A stretch of DNA of 64,000 nt from the NCBI GenBank assembly GCA_013398175.1, contig VZRZ01002000.1, positions 83,140 to 147,139 on the forward strand. Direction: 5' to 3'. Under the pieces are notes generated by a model, which did not search any database, had not been told where the DNA came from, and saw only the letters and a list, made by a program, of their open reading frames with translations. The position numbers were made by a program, and so were the translations under genes. Positions within the stretch are counted from its first letter, which is position 1; each line of letters opens with the position of its first letter. Source of the DNA: Climacteris rufus (taxonomy: Eukaryota; Chordata; Aves; Passeriformes; Climacteridae). This document shows, one piece after another, positions 51,764 to 63,960 of the stretch.

Positions 51764-51924
51764 GCTGTGGCTGCCCCATCCCTGGCAGTGCCCAAGGCCA
51801 GGCTGGATGAGTCTTGGAGCAGCCTGGGACAGTGGGAGGTGTCACTGCCGTGGCAGGGGTGGCACTGGATGAGCTTTAAGGTCCCTCCCAACCCAAACCA
51901 TCCTGGGATTCTGTGATTCCAGAG
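51680..51924 (+). repeat. CR1 LINE 3' fragment, about 245 bp
   Basis: This is the complete version of the element at 51427: CTGAAAAAGGATAAATTTAG, GGGTGCCCAGAGAAGCTGTG, CCAAGGCCAGGCTGGATGAG, CTTTAAGGTCCCTCCCAACC, ending GGATTCTGTGATTCC. Confidence 0.93.
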
Positions 51925-53623
51925 CCTGAGGGCACTGCCCACGTTCTCACACAGCCACAGTAGCTCTCCCAGCAGCACCCTGGCACCGCTGCTCAGGCTC
52001 CAAGGTACCAAGTAACTGAACACTGCAGAGATGCTTCTCCCACTCATCAGGGAAGGAGGGAGGATGGCAGAGGAGAAACCAACACTGCACTGTAAAACAA
52101 AACCTCTGATTGTTTTCTTTCTTCCAAGCACAGTTCTGTAGGTACACCGTAAAATCAACACCAAACCACCTTCACTGAATCTCTAAATCTGAAAGCAGCC
52201 AAAAGAAACGGGGAGACAGCAGACTCACTCTCTTTTTATCCTGCCCTTCCAGCATAGTTTTGGCAGCCTCTTGTCTCACCTGGTAGTGTTTTATGTCTCA
52301 ACTCAGTAACATCCATTTCCAAGTACACAACTGAGTACAGAGAAATGCACTCCATGCTCTGGAAGGGACTGGAACATGGATCTGTGAGCTTTGTGTAACT
52401 GGGCTGTAAGAATTTGCATTCAGGTTTTGCATAACTGGCATTTCTTTAAGCACTTTATGAAAAGAATAAGTTCTTGGAATATTCAGCTTTTACAAGCTCT
52501 GAGACATGTTCTTAGTTAATAAAAAGCTTTATAAAAATAATCACAGAATCCTCACGCTTTTGCATATGTATTACTGAACAAACCTGCTCTTTTATTTGGC
52601 AACACATGAAAGATATTATTTTAGTAGGTGCTCGGCATTTTCTTTCAGAAGAACACAGTGACAGTCAATAAAAAAAATCCACTGGAATAGGTTTCTCCCA
52701 TCACTTTGCCCAGGATGAGAAAAAGAATTAGGAAATCACTGAACAATCAGAATTGCTGAGCCCTGCCTTGGATTCCTTTAGCTTGACTCAGGAACAAGTA
52801 TAAAAGTATTTTTAAAAATTGCCTCTAGGGGAAAGGGCACAATCCTCTTATTTACCATTAATGAACCACTACCAGCAGCTCTAAAGTTTCAACACACCAG
52901 AGAGATGGGAAAAGATGCTACTTCTGCCTTCCTGCTGTGCTGAGGAGTCTGACCTTGGGCCCAGCACAAGCTTTCAGTGGGGCAGTGGAACGTCCTGCCC
53001 TGGGGCCTCTCCACAGCAGGGCTCACACTCGCTCCCCGTCCTGACCCAAGTGACACCAACGAGGACCCTCTCACCAAGCTCTCACTGCCAACCTGTTCCC
53101 TGCACTTCCTTTGCAATCTCCTCCTTTAGTTTGTCTTGCTAAGACCAAGCTCTCTCCTGGCCAGCCCTGTGCAATGCCCAGCAAGGGCTGTTCTGATCCT
53201 TGCTGTGCCCTCCAAAGCTCACCTAACACCAGGCAGGAACAAACCCCATCTGCTCCCAGCTGATCCAAATGCAGCACACATCAAAGGAGACCACAGATTG
53301 TAAAGAATGACCTAAACCTACATCCAAGGACATCCATCTGGGCTGCTCTAGGGTTGGTTTGTAGTTCAGTGCCAATGCAAAGCCATGGTAAATTTAGTCT
53401 TTCCTCACAGAAGCACATCCTGGAAAAACCATGCTTTCAGCACATGGAATGATCAAGGGCAATCACCTCATCAGTAACAATTAGCCTTGCATGCTGTTAA
53501 ATGCCGACTGTTCATAACATGAAACAACAATCAGAACTTGTCCAGTCAGCCAGCTGCTGAGCAGGGAAGCCTTTCTCCAACGAAAACATTTATATGGAGC
53601 CAGTCACCCACCCAGAGCTGCAC

Positions 53624-53677
53624 TTTCTACCCATCACATACTTTCTGTCCATTCCATACCTTCTATCCATCCAATAC
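53624..53677. repeat. 18-bp degenerate tandem repeat, three units
   Basis: TTTCTACCCATCACATAC, TTTCTGTCCATTCCATAC and CTTCTATCCATCCAATAC are consecutive 18-base units starting at 53624, 53642 and 53660. Confidence 0.75.
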
Positions 53678-55895
53678 ATCCAAACTGCCTGTGCATGTGG
53701 TTATGGGACACTCTGTGGTTGCAACCAGAAGAAAAAAACATTCCAAGTAGACTTGCTCGAGAATTGTTACAAGAAAAAGAATGGAAATTAATTCTGGGAC
53801 ACAAGAACCTAAATAGCTGAACAAATAATAAAAGGTAAGCATAAGCAAATAAATAGTTACTCTGATTTAAATAGCTAGTCCTAAATGACCGGTGGTCCTT
53901 GATTCATATTTACAACAGCCCTCCTCCTACCCTCTTACCACTATCACTCCATGTCAATGGTGTCAGAGCAAACAGGAGGCTGCTCAGTCCTCTCTCCATG
54001 TAGAAATCACTACTTATACATTTCACTATTATTATTCTTCTGGCTAACTCCTGACCGGCTAAATGGAATGAAATGGAGGCCTCCAACTGCAGCAAGTCAT
54101 CATCAGGGACAGATTGAAGCAGGTGGGGGTCACAGGGGCAGGGGATGTGCAAAGCCACACTGTAATTAATTCTCCACAGCAGAGCCATGAATGCAAACGA
54201 TTCACAGTTCCCTGGGCTCACACTGCCCTGGCATGGACCTGCCCTGCCAGCCCTCTGCACTGGCATTCCTGATGCAGCAAGGAGATGGAAGTGGCAGCGC
54301 TGCAGGAAGATGCAGGGGGGACAAGGAGAAGCAGTGCCTGAGGCTGAAGATAAAGGTGGCACAGGGGTCAAATCATTTCACAGCGGCTCGGGGAACATTT
54401 CCGTTCACCACCAAGACACCCAGCGTTTATGACGTCTTTAACAATCAAAAACATTTACTTCGGCTTTTGGAATAATTTACAATTGTTAATTAGCATTTTC
54501 AGTGAATAATAAAACTCCCAATAGCCAGGAAAGAGCTCTTCACTCTCCCTTGCCTGGCTCTCAAGGGTCCAGCTGCAGCCACTACTGTCCCTTTTCCCCT
54601 CAACACCCCCAGGCAGTGTGGGACAAAGGCAGCCGAGCTGGCACACACGGCTGCTCTCAATGGCAACCCTGCTGCTTGGTTTCCTGCTGCCTCACAGATG
54701 AATACAGCAAGAACAATTAGCCAAGCCTTCAGTCTAATTTAGATGTATTTTTCCTTTTGGAAGGGAGACTGAGAGATAGTACATCATAAACCCAAACCTT
54801 AACTCTAAAGGTGCTCAGAGGAGCAGAGTACTGAAATACCAGCAGTAACCTATGTTATATAGACTTCTGATAATAAACAGTGACCCCAGTTATGCTAAAA
54901 GCTGCACTTGGATGTGCCAGGAGACCATAATACATTAATGCAAGAACTGTCTACATCAAAGCAGACAAAAGGTGAGCAAAGAGAATATCTCCATCCATTT
55001 TCCAAAACCCAGAGTAAGGGACAGCTCATGGAACTCGCCCAGTGTTGCAGAGGAAGACTGACCCTAGTAGAAAGTAACTTCAGTTTCCCAATCCCTCCCC
55101 ACACAGACCAATCACATAAGGAAATACCAAACAGAAATGAGGAACAGAAGTGCAGGCTCCAGGAGAACAACGCCCTTCTGTGCAGGGGATCACACTCTGC
55201 TCCCACTCAATCCTTGCCACACAATATTGTATCCTGATGGAGCAGAGACAAGAGCCAGCCCAGCTCCCAACAGGCAGAGCACTCTCTCTGAGAAGAGGAG
55301 CCTCTCGTGGAGAAGGTTCAGGAGGGCTGAGCTCTGCCCTTTCCCAACCTGTGCCTTTGAGTAAGGAGGGTTTATGCAACACATCCTCCTCTCCCATTAC
55401 TTTCTAAACTCTTTTCAAAGATGAGAAAATGAGAGAGAAATCAGGAAGCTCTGTGCAGAAAGACTGACAGGAGCACTGAGCAGGGAAGCTCTGGGTTGCA
55501 GAGAGCAGCATCACCAGAGAGCCTGGAGATGGCACCTGCACCAGCCAGGAGCTCCTGGACAGAGCCCTGCCAGGGTGCTCCCGAAAGGAGCAGCTCCCAC
55601 CTCCATCTCGTGCCCAGAAAAGGGCCTTGCCCACCTCTACAGACTCTGCCCTTGGGGGAAAATAAACCCATTCCCAACAGGGCTGGTGCTGTGCCGGGCC
55701 AGGAGCGCTGGCAGGCGCCCGCGCTGCTGCGGGCGGATCAGAACACCCGGGTGGGGACACCTCGTGCAGCCAGGGCAGCGCTCTGGGTCACCTGCACTGC
55801 CTGTGGCTGCACAGAGGTGACCAGGGACATCCCTCAGAGACCTCCCTCCGACCTGGGCCACCTCCTGCCCCGGGAACCCCACGGGGCCTTTGCAG

Positions 55896-56005
55896 ATCAC
55901 AGAATGCCAGAGCGGCTGGGTTGGAAGGCACCTTAAGGACCATGTAAATCCAAGCCCTGCCACAGGCAGGATGCCCCTCCCTAGGGTCAGGTCACTAAAC
56001 CAGAT
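55896..56005 (-). repeat. CR1 LINE 3' fragment (diverged)
   Basis: AGATCACAGAATGCCAGAGC, then TGGGTTGGAAGGCACCTTAAG and CTGCCACAGGCAGGATGCCCC, is an antisense CR1 end, more diverged than most in this window. Confidence 0.85.
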
Positions 56006-56999
56006 TAGGAGCCTGCCCTGATGTCAGCCTGCATCTCCTCCTACTGACCAGAGAGAATCTGGACAATTCTCTTTGCTTTGCAAACGCTGGACCTGAGGCC
56101 CTGGACACGTAAGGGTGCTGCAATGCTTCATCATGCAACATCACCCTAATCCCTTGGGAATGCCAGAGCTCAGGAAAAAAGAATAGTTTTGTTGGTTGTT
56201 GCTATTTCTAACCAACTGGGGGGGGAGCATCTGAAACACAAACGCTTTGTGGAAAAAAAATAAAAGGTCATATTTGTGTTTTAATTTTAAAAGCGAACGA
56301 TGAGCAACAAAATATAAGAATTACGGAAACAACCTGTGACTGAGAACAAGGACATTTTAAAATTACAAAAAAAAAAGTTCAACCTTTTAAAACAAAACAT
56401 GTTAATTGCACTGCTTTGAAATTTTGCGAGTTTAGGAAACCTCTTTAATTTTATATCAGGCCAGAAAAAAAAAGGTCCCTGAAACACAAACACAATTTTA
56501 AAGTGGAAGGAAGGGGGGACAAAGAAAGAAAAAAAGTGAACTATACGTTCGTAGTCAAGATCCTCAACAAAGAGAGGCCCCCTCTAATACATTATAAGGG
56601 ATGAAAAATACGAAAGATGTTCAATTGCCTAAGCATATGCCAGCAGTGCAATGCATGAAAAATCAAAAGCAAACAAGGTTTCCTGTCCCCTTGGCTCCAG
56701 GAGAACGTGTCTGCATCCACCAGCTGCCTCTGCACAAGGAAAATGAATAATTTTAAAACGTGAACATCACAGGAATAACAGGTCCCTGAGCACAGGACAA
56801 ATCCTGCCATTAGAACAAGCCTCACTCACCCAGATCACAGAGGGGTACCATGGGAGCAGCTCTGCAGGAGTGCTTGGATGGAGTGCAGGTACATTAAATG
56901 CAGAAGGAAAGCAGAAAGGGATGTGACAACCGATTCAGGACTCCAGGAAGCAAAGCTCACAAATGACTGGTGAATTGTGCAATGACTCAGCAAGAAGTC

Positions 57000-57028
57000 A
57001 AAAAAAAAAAAAAAGAAAAAGGAAAAAA
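57000..57028. repeat. Poly(A)-rich tract
   Basis: Fifteen A, then GAAAAAGGAAAAAAA. No adjacent element was recognised. Confidence 0.9.
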
Positions 57029-58761
57029 ATATAGCAGTTGATAGGAAAATTATTTTCTGGACAGGTACCATAAAAAAGTAAGTAAAGTAAATAAAGAGAC
57101 ATAAGCAGAGCTGCCAGGCTGGAATTCTGCCTAGGTGTGTGCACAGAGCAGTCTCTGCTGCTCAGCCATTCCCGATCCCTCCCAGCACACCTGAGCAGGC
57201 AGAGGAGCAGCAAAGGCTGACTTTAACCCCTGCTTCCCCAGCACTGCCAGGCTCATTGGAAAGGTGCTTTCCTTGCTGAGCAGCAGGAGAGGAAGCTAAA
57301 GCCTGGTCAGAAGCAGGAAAGCACAGAGCAGACAATGCCAGCCTGGGGAACCCAGGGAAAAGGAGCAGGAGTGTGGCAAAGCACAAGAGTCAGCCTGCTG
57401 CCCTGCCAAGCCCAGGAACGTGGTTGGGACAGGAGGGTGACAGGGTGTCCACACCTCCTCTGTTTCCTCCTGAGCATGAAATTCCAGCCCCTGTTGCTCC
57501 TGCATAACTTTGCAGGAGGGCTCTGCCTTGTCTGTTGAGGCCCCACAGCTCCTCCTAGAATGGTAAGATTCAGTGTCATCTGTTAAGCAGAGATAACGTG
57601 CTCCAACCAGATGGATGAGCAAGTCAAGCTGTGCAGATTTCACTGCTCAGTTTGAACACATTCTCATTCACTCTCTCCTTTGCAAACCTTTATGCAAACA
57701 GCTTTTGAGGAACATTTAATCCTCCACCCTCCTAGATTACCACAGCATGGCTGTCCCTTCGGTCTGGACCCCAGAGAGATCCCAAGGCGCTGGGGAGCTG
57801 CCTGCCCCGGCCAGGTGACATTCAGTGACATTTGAGCGGATGCTCACGTGCTTTGTGAGGCTGGGGGAGCAGGGAGATGTATCAGGTAACTGCAATTCCT
57901 TTCCATCATTCCTCCCTGCAAACCCAATCCCTTGAAAAGCGCTGTGTCTTATCTCTGCCTTTCAAATCTCTCCTGGCCTGGGTTCCACCGGTGTCAGTTC
58001 TGCATCTCTGCCACCACTCTGCTTATGCACCAGGGTCATAAAAGATGAGAGGATGCCAACAGCTCCTCTGTGCAGCAGAATAACTCGGTGTAACTGTGTT
58101 GGCTGCAGCAGTGAATTCTAAAATCAGAGGGGAGGGGAGAAAAGGGCAGCTGAAAGGTAACAGCCCTTGGAAAGATGCTCTAAATGCTCTCCTTCGCCAT
58201 CACACCACCCCGAAGGCCAACACAAGCTGTGAAAATTACCCACTGAGAAAATTAACCCCTGCGAGGCAGGGAGAGCTGGGACTGTCGCTGGCTCCTGGAA
58301 CTGTGTGTGGAGAGCTGCATGGCTGGCAGCGAGGGATGGAGGGGGACCCTGGCCTGCTGTGCCACAACCACTGACAGTTAAAAACAGGAAACCACGGTGA
58401 GGACAATCACAACATCTGCAACATCCTCCTGACATCTGTGTCAACATCCAGCCCCCCCGGCGCCTCGGGCACAGCTTGGGGAACTCAAGGGGTCAGGATG
58501 AACAAGGACAGTCCTGTTGAAAATCAAACCCACCTGTCAACCCTGTTTCAAAAGGCCAAGAGGAATTAAATAAAATTTTGCCCTGAAGTAATTTTTCTAC
58601 TTGAGCCACGCAGCTCTTCACAATTAAGTCAAAATGTTCCTGTAAAACAGCTATTTTTGTTACCCCTGCTTTAAAAATGGTGTAAATAATGCACAAGAAG
58701 ACTCAGCATTGGCTGAGTCAGTGAAGCCTGGAATAAAACCCAAGGGTGCCAGCTGCTGTCT

Positions 58762-58801
58762 ATTACCGCGATGCCCCGTTATTTCGGCTTATCCCGGTAA
58801 T
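58762..58801. promoter_or_regulatory. CpG-containing inverted repeat, candidate regulatory element
   Basis: ATTACCG (58762-58768) and CGGTAAT (58795-58801) form perfect 7-base arms around a 26-base centre containing CGATGCCCCG and TTTCGGC. Several CpGs are clustered here, with more nearby (GTCGAGACGCAG and GCGGAAAGG), in otherwise CpG-poor sequence. A regulatory role is only inferred. Confidence 0.3.
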
Positions 58802-60286
58802 CAGTCGAGACGCAGAAATAATGAGAGCTGGACTTCAGGCTGTGTTCAGAGCAAGGGCGGAAAGGGGGGAAACCCCTTTCGTTTAATTCTTATATACACT
58901 TTTTGAAATCACAGATCATTGGAGAAAGTTAACACTTCCGTCTCTAACTATATTGGTTAAAAGAAGTGTCTGTCAAAGGGGTCTGTGTCCATGGGAAAGG
59001 AATGTAAAAAGATAATTTTTACAACAACATAGCTATGTTTACAGAAATCGTCCTTGAGACTGTCTAACAGAGAAAACTAGCTATTTTACAGTGAAAAATG
59101 GGCAACAGCTGTCCTTCCTCCATAAAAGCCTTCTCTCCATAAAACATGACCATGGACACTTTTTAACCCGTGCTGACAGCCTGTTATCACACAAATGCTG
59201 TGGAGCAGCATCCCAGAAGCTCCCAAAACGCTGTGCTTTGGGAGAAGGAATTGCTGGGCAGGGCTAAGGACACACAGGTGCATGAATTGTTTATTTTGAG
59301 TATGACTAAGGTAACATTTCATTCCAGTTCATCTTGCATCACAGTAGAGGCTGGAATGTTTCACTGCAACCTTTAATTGTCCTCACTCATGATGTCAGTA
59401 ACAAAATACCCTCTTGGGAAAAGAAATAAATAGACAAACAAAGCCTTAATGATTTGGTAAAGTAGTTACCACTGAAATCACATTGTCCGTTATTTTTAAG
59501 GCATTAAAAAGGGTTGCAGGTCTGATGTGCTCACCTAGAGCAGGTGATGAAGCGATTTACAGCCTCATCGCTTTGACAAGTTAAAAAAAACAAACAGAAA
59601 AAGAAAGTGTGGAGCAGCTTTTGAAAGCATTTGTCTCTAGCACCCAAAGGGTCGTCTGGAAAATGAACGCATTTCTATTACATTGGCACTTGTGCAGAGC
59701 AGCAGGATAATGAAGTGACTGGGCTATTGCCCTTCCCAAAGCAATGAGATCTTGCTGAAAGCAGCACACATTAATCTCAGTGCCCAGGAAAAGGGCACTA
59801 AACACTGCTCTGTCAGCCTTTTTCACCCCTCTCAGTAACCAGGATGATTTTAGAATTGACACCTGCAACAGAGACTTTTCAGTGCATATTGAATACCTCA
59901 GCAAAAAGAGAAGGCTTTGAGAGAATGGGTAAAAATTAAAAATACAGTGAACAAAGGAGTAAAATTCTAAGATCTAATGCAGCTTCAGGGGACGGAGCAG
60001 TCTGACAGGCAGCAGTTCCGAAGACTGCTGGTGAAGACAGGGCTTCCAGAGGCACAGAACAGGCACTGAACTGCTCCTGAGCACCAGCACCTGCTCCTCG
60101 CTGCCCTGCGGCCTCCCCGCTGTGGGAGCACTCGGAACAGGCAGCTCCTCTGGGCTTCAGGGCCGGACACGGCCCAGTGCAACCAAAACCAGCCTGCAGC
60201 CACCCCTGAATCTCCTCAGCAACGAGGACTGGCATTTCCCACGGCCACGTTCCGTGCACTGGAGCGCTGCCTGCTGCAGGAGCTGA

Positions 60287-60478
60287 GTCCCGTGGGTTGT
60301 GGGACGGTTCCTGCCCGTGCCAGGCTCCTGCCCTGTCCCGTGGGTTGTGGGACGGTTCCTGCCCGTGCCAGGCTCCTGCCCTGTCCCGTGGGTTGTGGGA
60401 CGGTTCCTGCCCGTGCCAGGCTCCTGCCCTGTCCCGTGGGTTGTGGGACGGTTCCTGCCCGTGCCAGGCTCCTGCCCT
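60287..60478. repeat. 48-bp minisatellite, four copies
   Basis: Four nearly identical 48-bp units start at 60287, 60335, 60383 and 60431. Each begins GTCCCGTGGGTTGTGGGACG, contains GTTCCTGCCCGTGCC and ends AGGCTCCTGCCCT. 48 is a multiple of three, so long open frames run through on both strands, including a 208-residue frame on minus. The surrounding 60.0-60.55 kb is also GC-rich. Confidence 0.95.
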
Positions 60479-60732
60479 GCCCTCCCCCAGAGCGGGGCCG
60501 CTGCCTTCCCACGGCGATGTGACTCGGGGATGTGTCTCCCTCTCTGCTCCCGGGCAGCTCACACAGTCACACTCTATTCCATGTCACAGCCCAACCACAG
60601 CTCCTTCCCTCCTCAGAGGTGTTTCCTTCCCAGAGACAAATGAGGGTTGCACTGAAACGCTCTCTGCAAACTTTGTGCAAACTGGGGTGCTTTATTTTAA
60701 ATATTCTTTCCTTATTTGGAAAAACATTTCGT

Positions 60733-61012
60733 AAGTCATGGAATCGTGGAATGGTTTGGGTTGGGAGAGACCTTAAAGCCCACCCAGTGCCACCCTTGCC
60801 ATGGGCAGGGACACCTCCCACCATCCCAGGTGGCTCCAAGCCCCATCCAGCCTGGCCTTGGGCACTGCCAGGGATCCAGGGGCAGCCCCAGCTGCTCTGG
60901 GCATCCTGTGCCAGGGCCTCCCCATCCCAACAGGGAATAATTTTTTCCCCAATATTCATCAAACCCTGCCCTCTGGTAGTCAGAAGCCATTCCCCCTCAT
61001 TCTGGCATTCCA
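60733..61012 (-). repeat. CR1 LINE 3' fragment, about 280 bp
   Basis: Antisense CR1: TCATGGAATCGTGGAATGG, GAGACCTTAAAGCCCACCC, GCCATGGGCAGGGACACC, GGCCTTGGGCACTGCCAGG, GCATCCTGTGCCAGGGCC, CCAATATTCATC. Confidence 0.93.
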
Positions 61013-63740
61013 GGATCTTCAATTTAACTATGAAAAGTCCTTTAAGCAAAACCTAAGTGATCTCTAAACCATCCAAGTGACCTCTTCAAGCTTGCTCTGC
61101 TTTATTTTTCACACAGTAACTGAACAGGCAACACCATCCAGATCTGATGCCTCCCATTATGTTCTGGAAAACCCACAGGAGGGAGCACAGTTAGTGAAAA
61201 AGACAAACCTTTCTATTCTTGGATGGAGATTGAGATCTTTTTGTATTCCCATTATATAATTAAAGCTTTCAACACACTCATTTTATTGTAAATGCAGCAG
61301 TAATTAAATATGTTCTCTAAAAATAACATAATTTTATTTTCCAGTGCAAACAGATGCAATGCATTGCTAGAAAAGATTTCCTACCACACAAAATGTGTCT
61401 GCATGTGAAGCTTCCTGCTAGGCCACACTCACACCATGCCAACACTTCCCACTTTCTGAGCTCCCATAAACAGCCAGTACCAACCCTTTACACACAAAGC
61501 AACACAGCAAGGAATGGTGACAGAAGAGAGGGAACCAGCCCCTTTCTCAGAGCTGATATCTTGTTTTGCCCTGACGTGCTGCCACACACTCATTACTGCA
61601 CAGAGAGCCACTCAAGGACAATTAACTTCTTTTAGCACACTCAGGTAGCAAAAAGTATCATTTTTATGAAGTTCTGAGGTTTATGACAGAGCCAAGAGGT
61701 ATCCCTTGGTGTGCTTGTTTTTCCTTCCCGTTCTGTTTGCCCAGTGTCAGTCATCAGTGGGTGCTGTTGCTCTGATTTACTGACTTAGGGAGGGTTTCAG
61801 GACAGCTGGGAAAGGGGCAGTGTTGGGGACAGGATGTTTGAGAGACAAGGCATGACACTGGTAGCCTTATAAATACCTTATTTATGGAACCAGCAAAAGC
61901 AAGAGTAAGTCCTTCTGTCAGAGCACACACCTGGACACATTCTAATGTACTGACTGGCTGTTGGTTTCCTTTGAATCCCTTATGTCTGCACAGAAAGCTG
62001 TATCCCAATTTACAGAATACATGAGCAAAGGTAAAATCAAGAGTGGGCATGTAACAAGCATCCAGAAGGATGTGCAGCTTCTGTTTCCATACTGCCCCTC
62101 TCTAACAGTGCTGAACATGATGGAAGTGTTTTCCCAAAGCAGCATCTCCTGTTTGCTCCCTGTGCTGAACCGGTGACGGGCTCCCTGCTGATCAGCACCT
62201 CCAGAACCTGATGGATGATGACAGAACACCCTTCAAACCCCACCTACTGCAGGCTCCTCAAGGCTCTGGCTGGAGCTCCCCACACACGGCTCGGCAGCCA
62301 AAGGGGCTGGAACACAGAGAGCTCAGCAAGTGACAACTCAAAACTCCATCCAACACCACATCGTGCATTTCATCCAGAATTGCACAGCTCCTTTTTCCCA
62401 GGAAGAGGCAGTCTGAGGTTATTTCCTAAGAACCTTCCTGTTTCTGTGCATCCAGATTTTGTTTTGTCCTTAGCAGGCACCAAGGAAATTCTGTGTCTGC
62501 ACAAGAGAGAAGAAGCAAAACCCGCTCCCTTCTGTTCTTTCATGCGCCACTGGAGAGTTGTCAAAAAAGTTCCCTGTGCAGAGGCACATCCTCATTCAAA
62601 AGAGGGCCAGGCAGTAATCAAACAGCCTGTGTAGGCAGCAGCAAGGGTTCCATGTCTCAGTGGGTATCTGTTTCCAGTGCTGGATCCAATGTCTATCCAT
62701 TGTTAGCTGTAATCAGATCTGAAATCTCACTTACAAAGTCTATATATGCAGAGCAGAGCAGCACCTTTTCTCCCTGGGTTGCTGTGGAATTCATGAAATA
62801 TGTCACATACTCCAAAGTCAAAGTGGTATTTCAGTTATTTCAACGGGATATACAAAAGTAATTATAAAATACAGATCCATGTTGCTGTCATTTCCCTGTG
62901 GCAGACACAGAATAACTCTCCAAGGCAAGGAACATTACCCCAGTGCCTCTTCCAGTATCTGAAACTCCCCCTTGACCCAGGCAGAAAGGAAGATGAGGTT
63001 ACCTGCTGGTTCTTTGCAAATATTTATAAAGCCCTACACAGAGCAGGAGATGCTGCCACAGAACCTCACAATTCTGTGTGAAGCTGTACTTAAAATCCCC
63101 TTCAAAGAGAACAAGAAGTGTGTCCACATTTGTACACACACATGCAGAAAAAAAATCCTGCTGCTGGTTTTCAAGGAGCTGAGGAGAAATGGGGAAATAT
63201 TTTTACTGCCAGACCAACCCCCTGGGACTTACAAGACCTGCACAAATGTCCTTGGGACTGGCCACAATCTTGAATTATAAGCACAGTAAAACAATGGTAG
63301 AATTTCTCACCACTTCACTGCAAGTCTCTGAGCATTTTGTATTTTCAAAGCTCCAGTCATGGAGTCAGACAATGAAAAAATATCCTCAGTTTTCAGTATA
63401 ATTATTAATTATTTTGCAGCGGGAAGGTGAACAACAACCCATCTTGCCCAACAGCCCATCTTAAAAATTGGACAGCAACTAAAAAAAATAATAATCAAAG
63501 CACACCCTAAAAGGCATAATCTTTAAAGTCAGGCTTGTGATTTTCAGTAAGTTCATCACCGATTTTTAAATGCTGGAGGGGCTAGTCCTACCACAGATGA
63601 AAAGTCCCTGTAACAGGTGGGCATTTCCTTCAAATGGGTGCAGAAATGAAGTGTTTTGCTCCCTCTGCTCAGGCTCAGGGCTGGAAGTCAGTGCTGGACC
63701 ACAGGGAGCCTTCACTCCTCTCCCCCTGAGGTGGCCACAG

Positions 63741-63797
63741 GCAGAGGAATTCCAACATCAACGTGCCCTGGGCAGAGGAAATCCAACATCAATGGGC
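63741..63797. repeat. Two-copy tandem repeat of about 32 bp
   Basis: GGCAGAGGAATTCCAACATC, then AACGTGCCCT, is followed by GGCAGAGGAAATCCAACATC and a third GGCAGAGG. Confidence 0.75.
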
Positions 63798-63960
63798 AGA
63801 GGGAAAACCAAAACCCCCTTGGGAGATGACAGGAACGTGTTTGAAGCAAACAAACTGCAGGCACAAGTGCAAACTTCCAAAAGGTCAGTTCACTGCACTA
63901 GAAAAACCAAACAAGTACATAAAAGAGAGAGATCCATACTGCTTCCACTGATGGAGGAAA

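Noticed and set aside
59936..60562. 208-residue minus frame with four repeats of RAGAWHGQEPSHNP type
   Set aside because: It is explained by the 48-bp minisatellite in GC-rich sequence; no splice sites or known protein fit.
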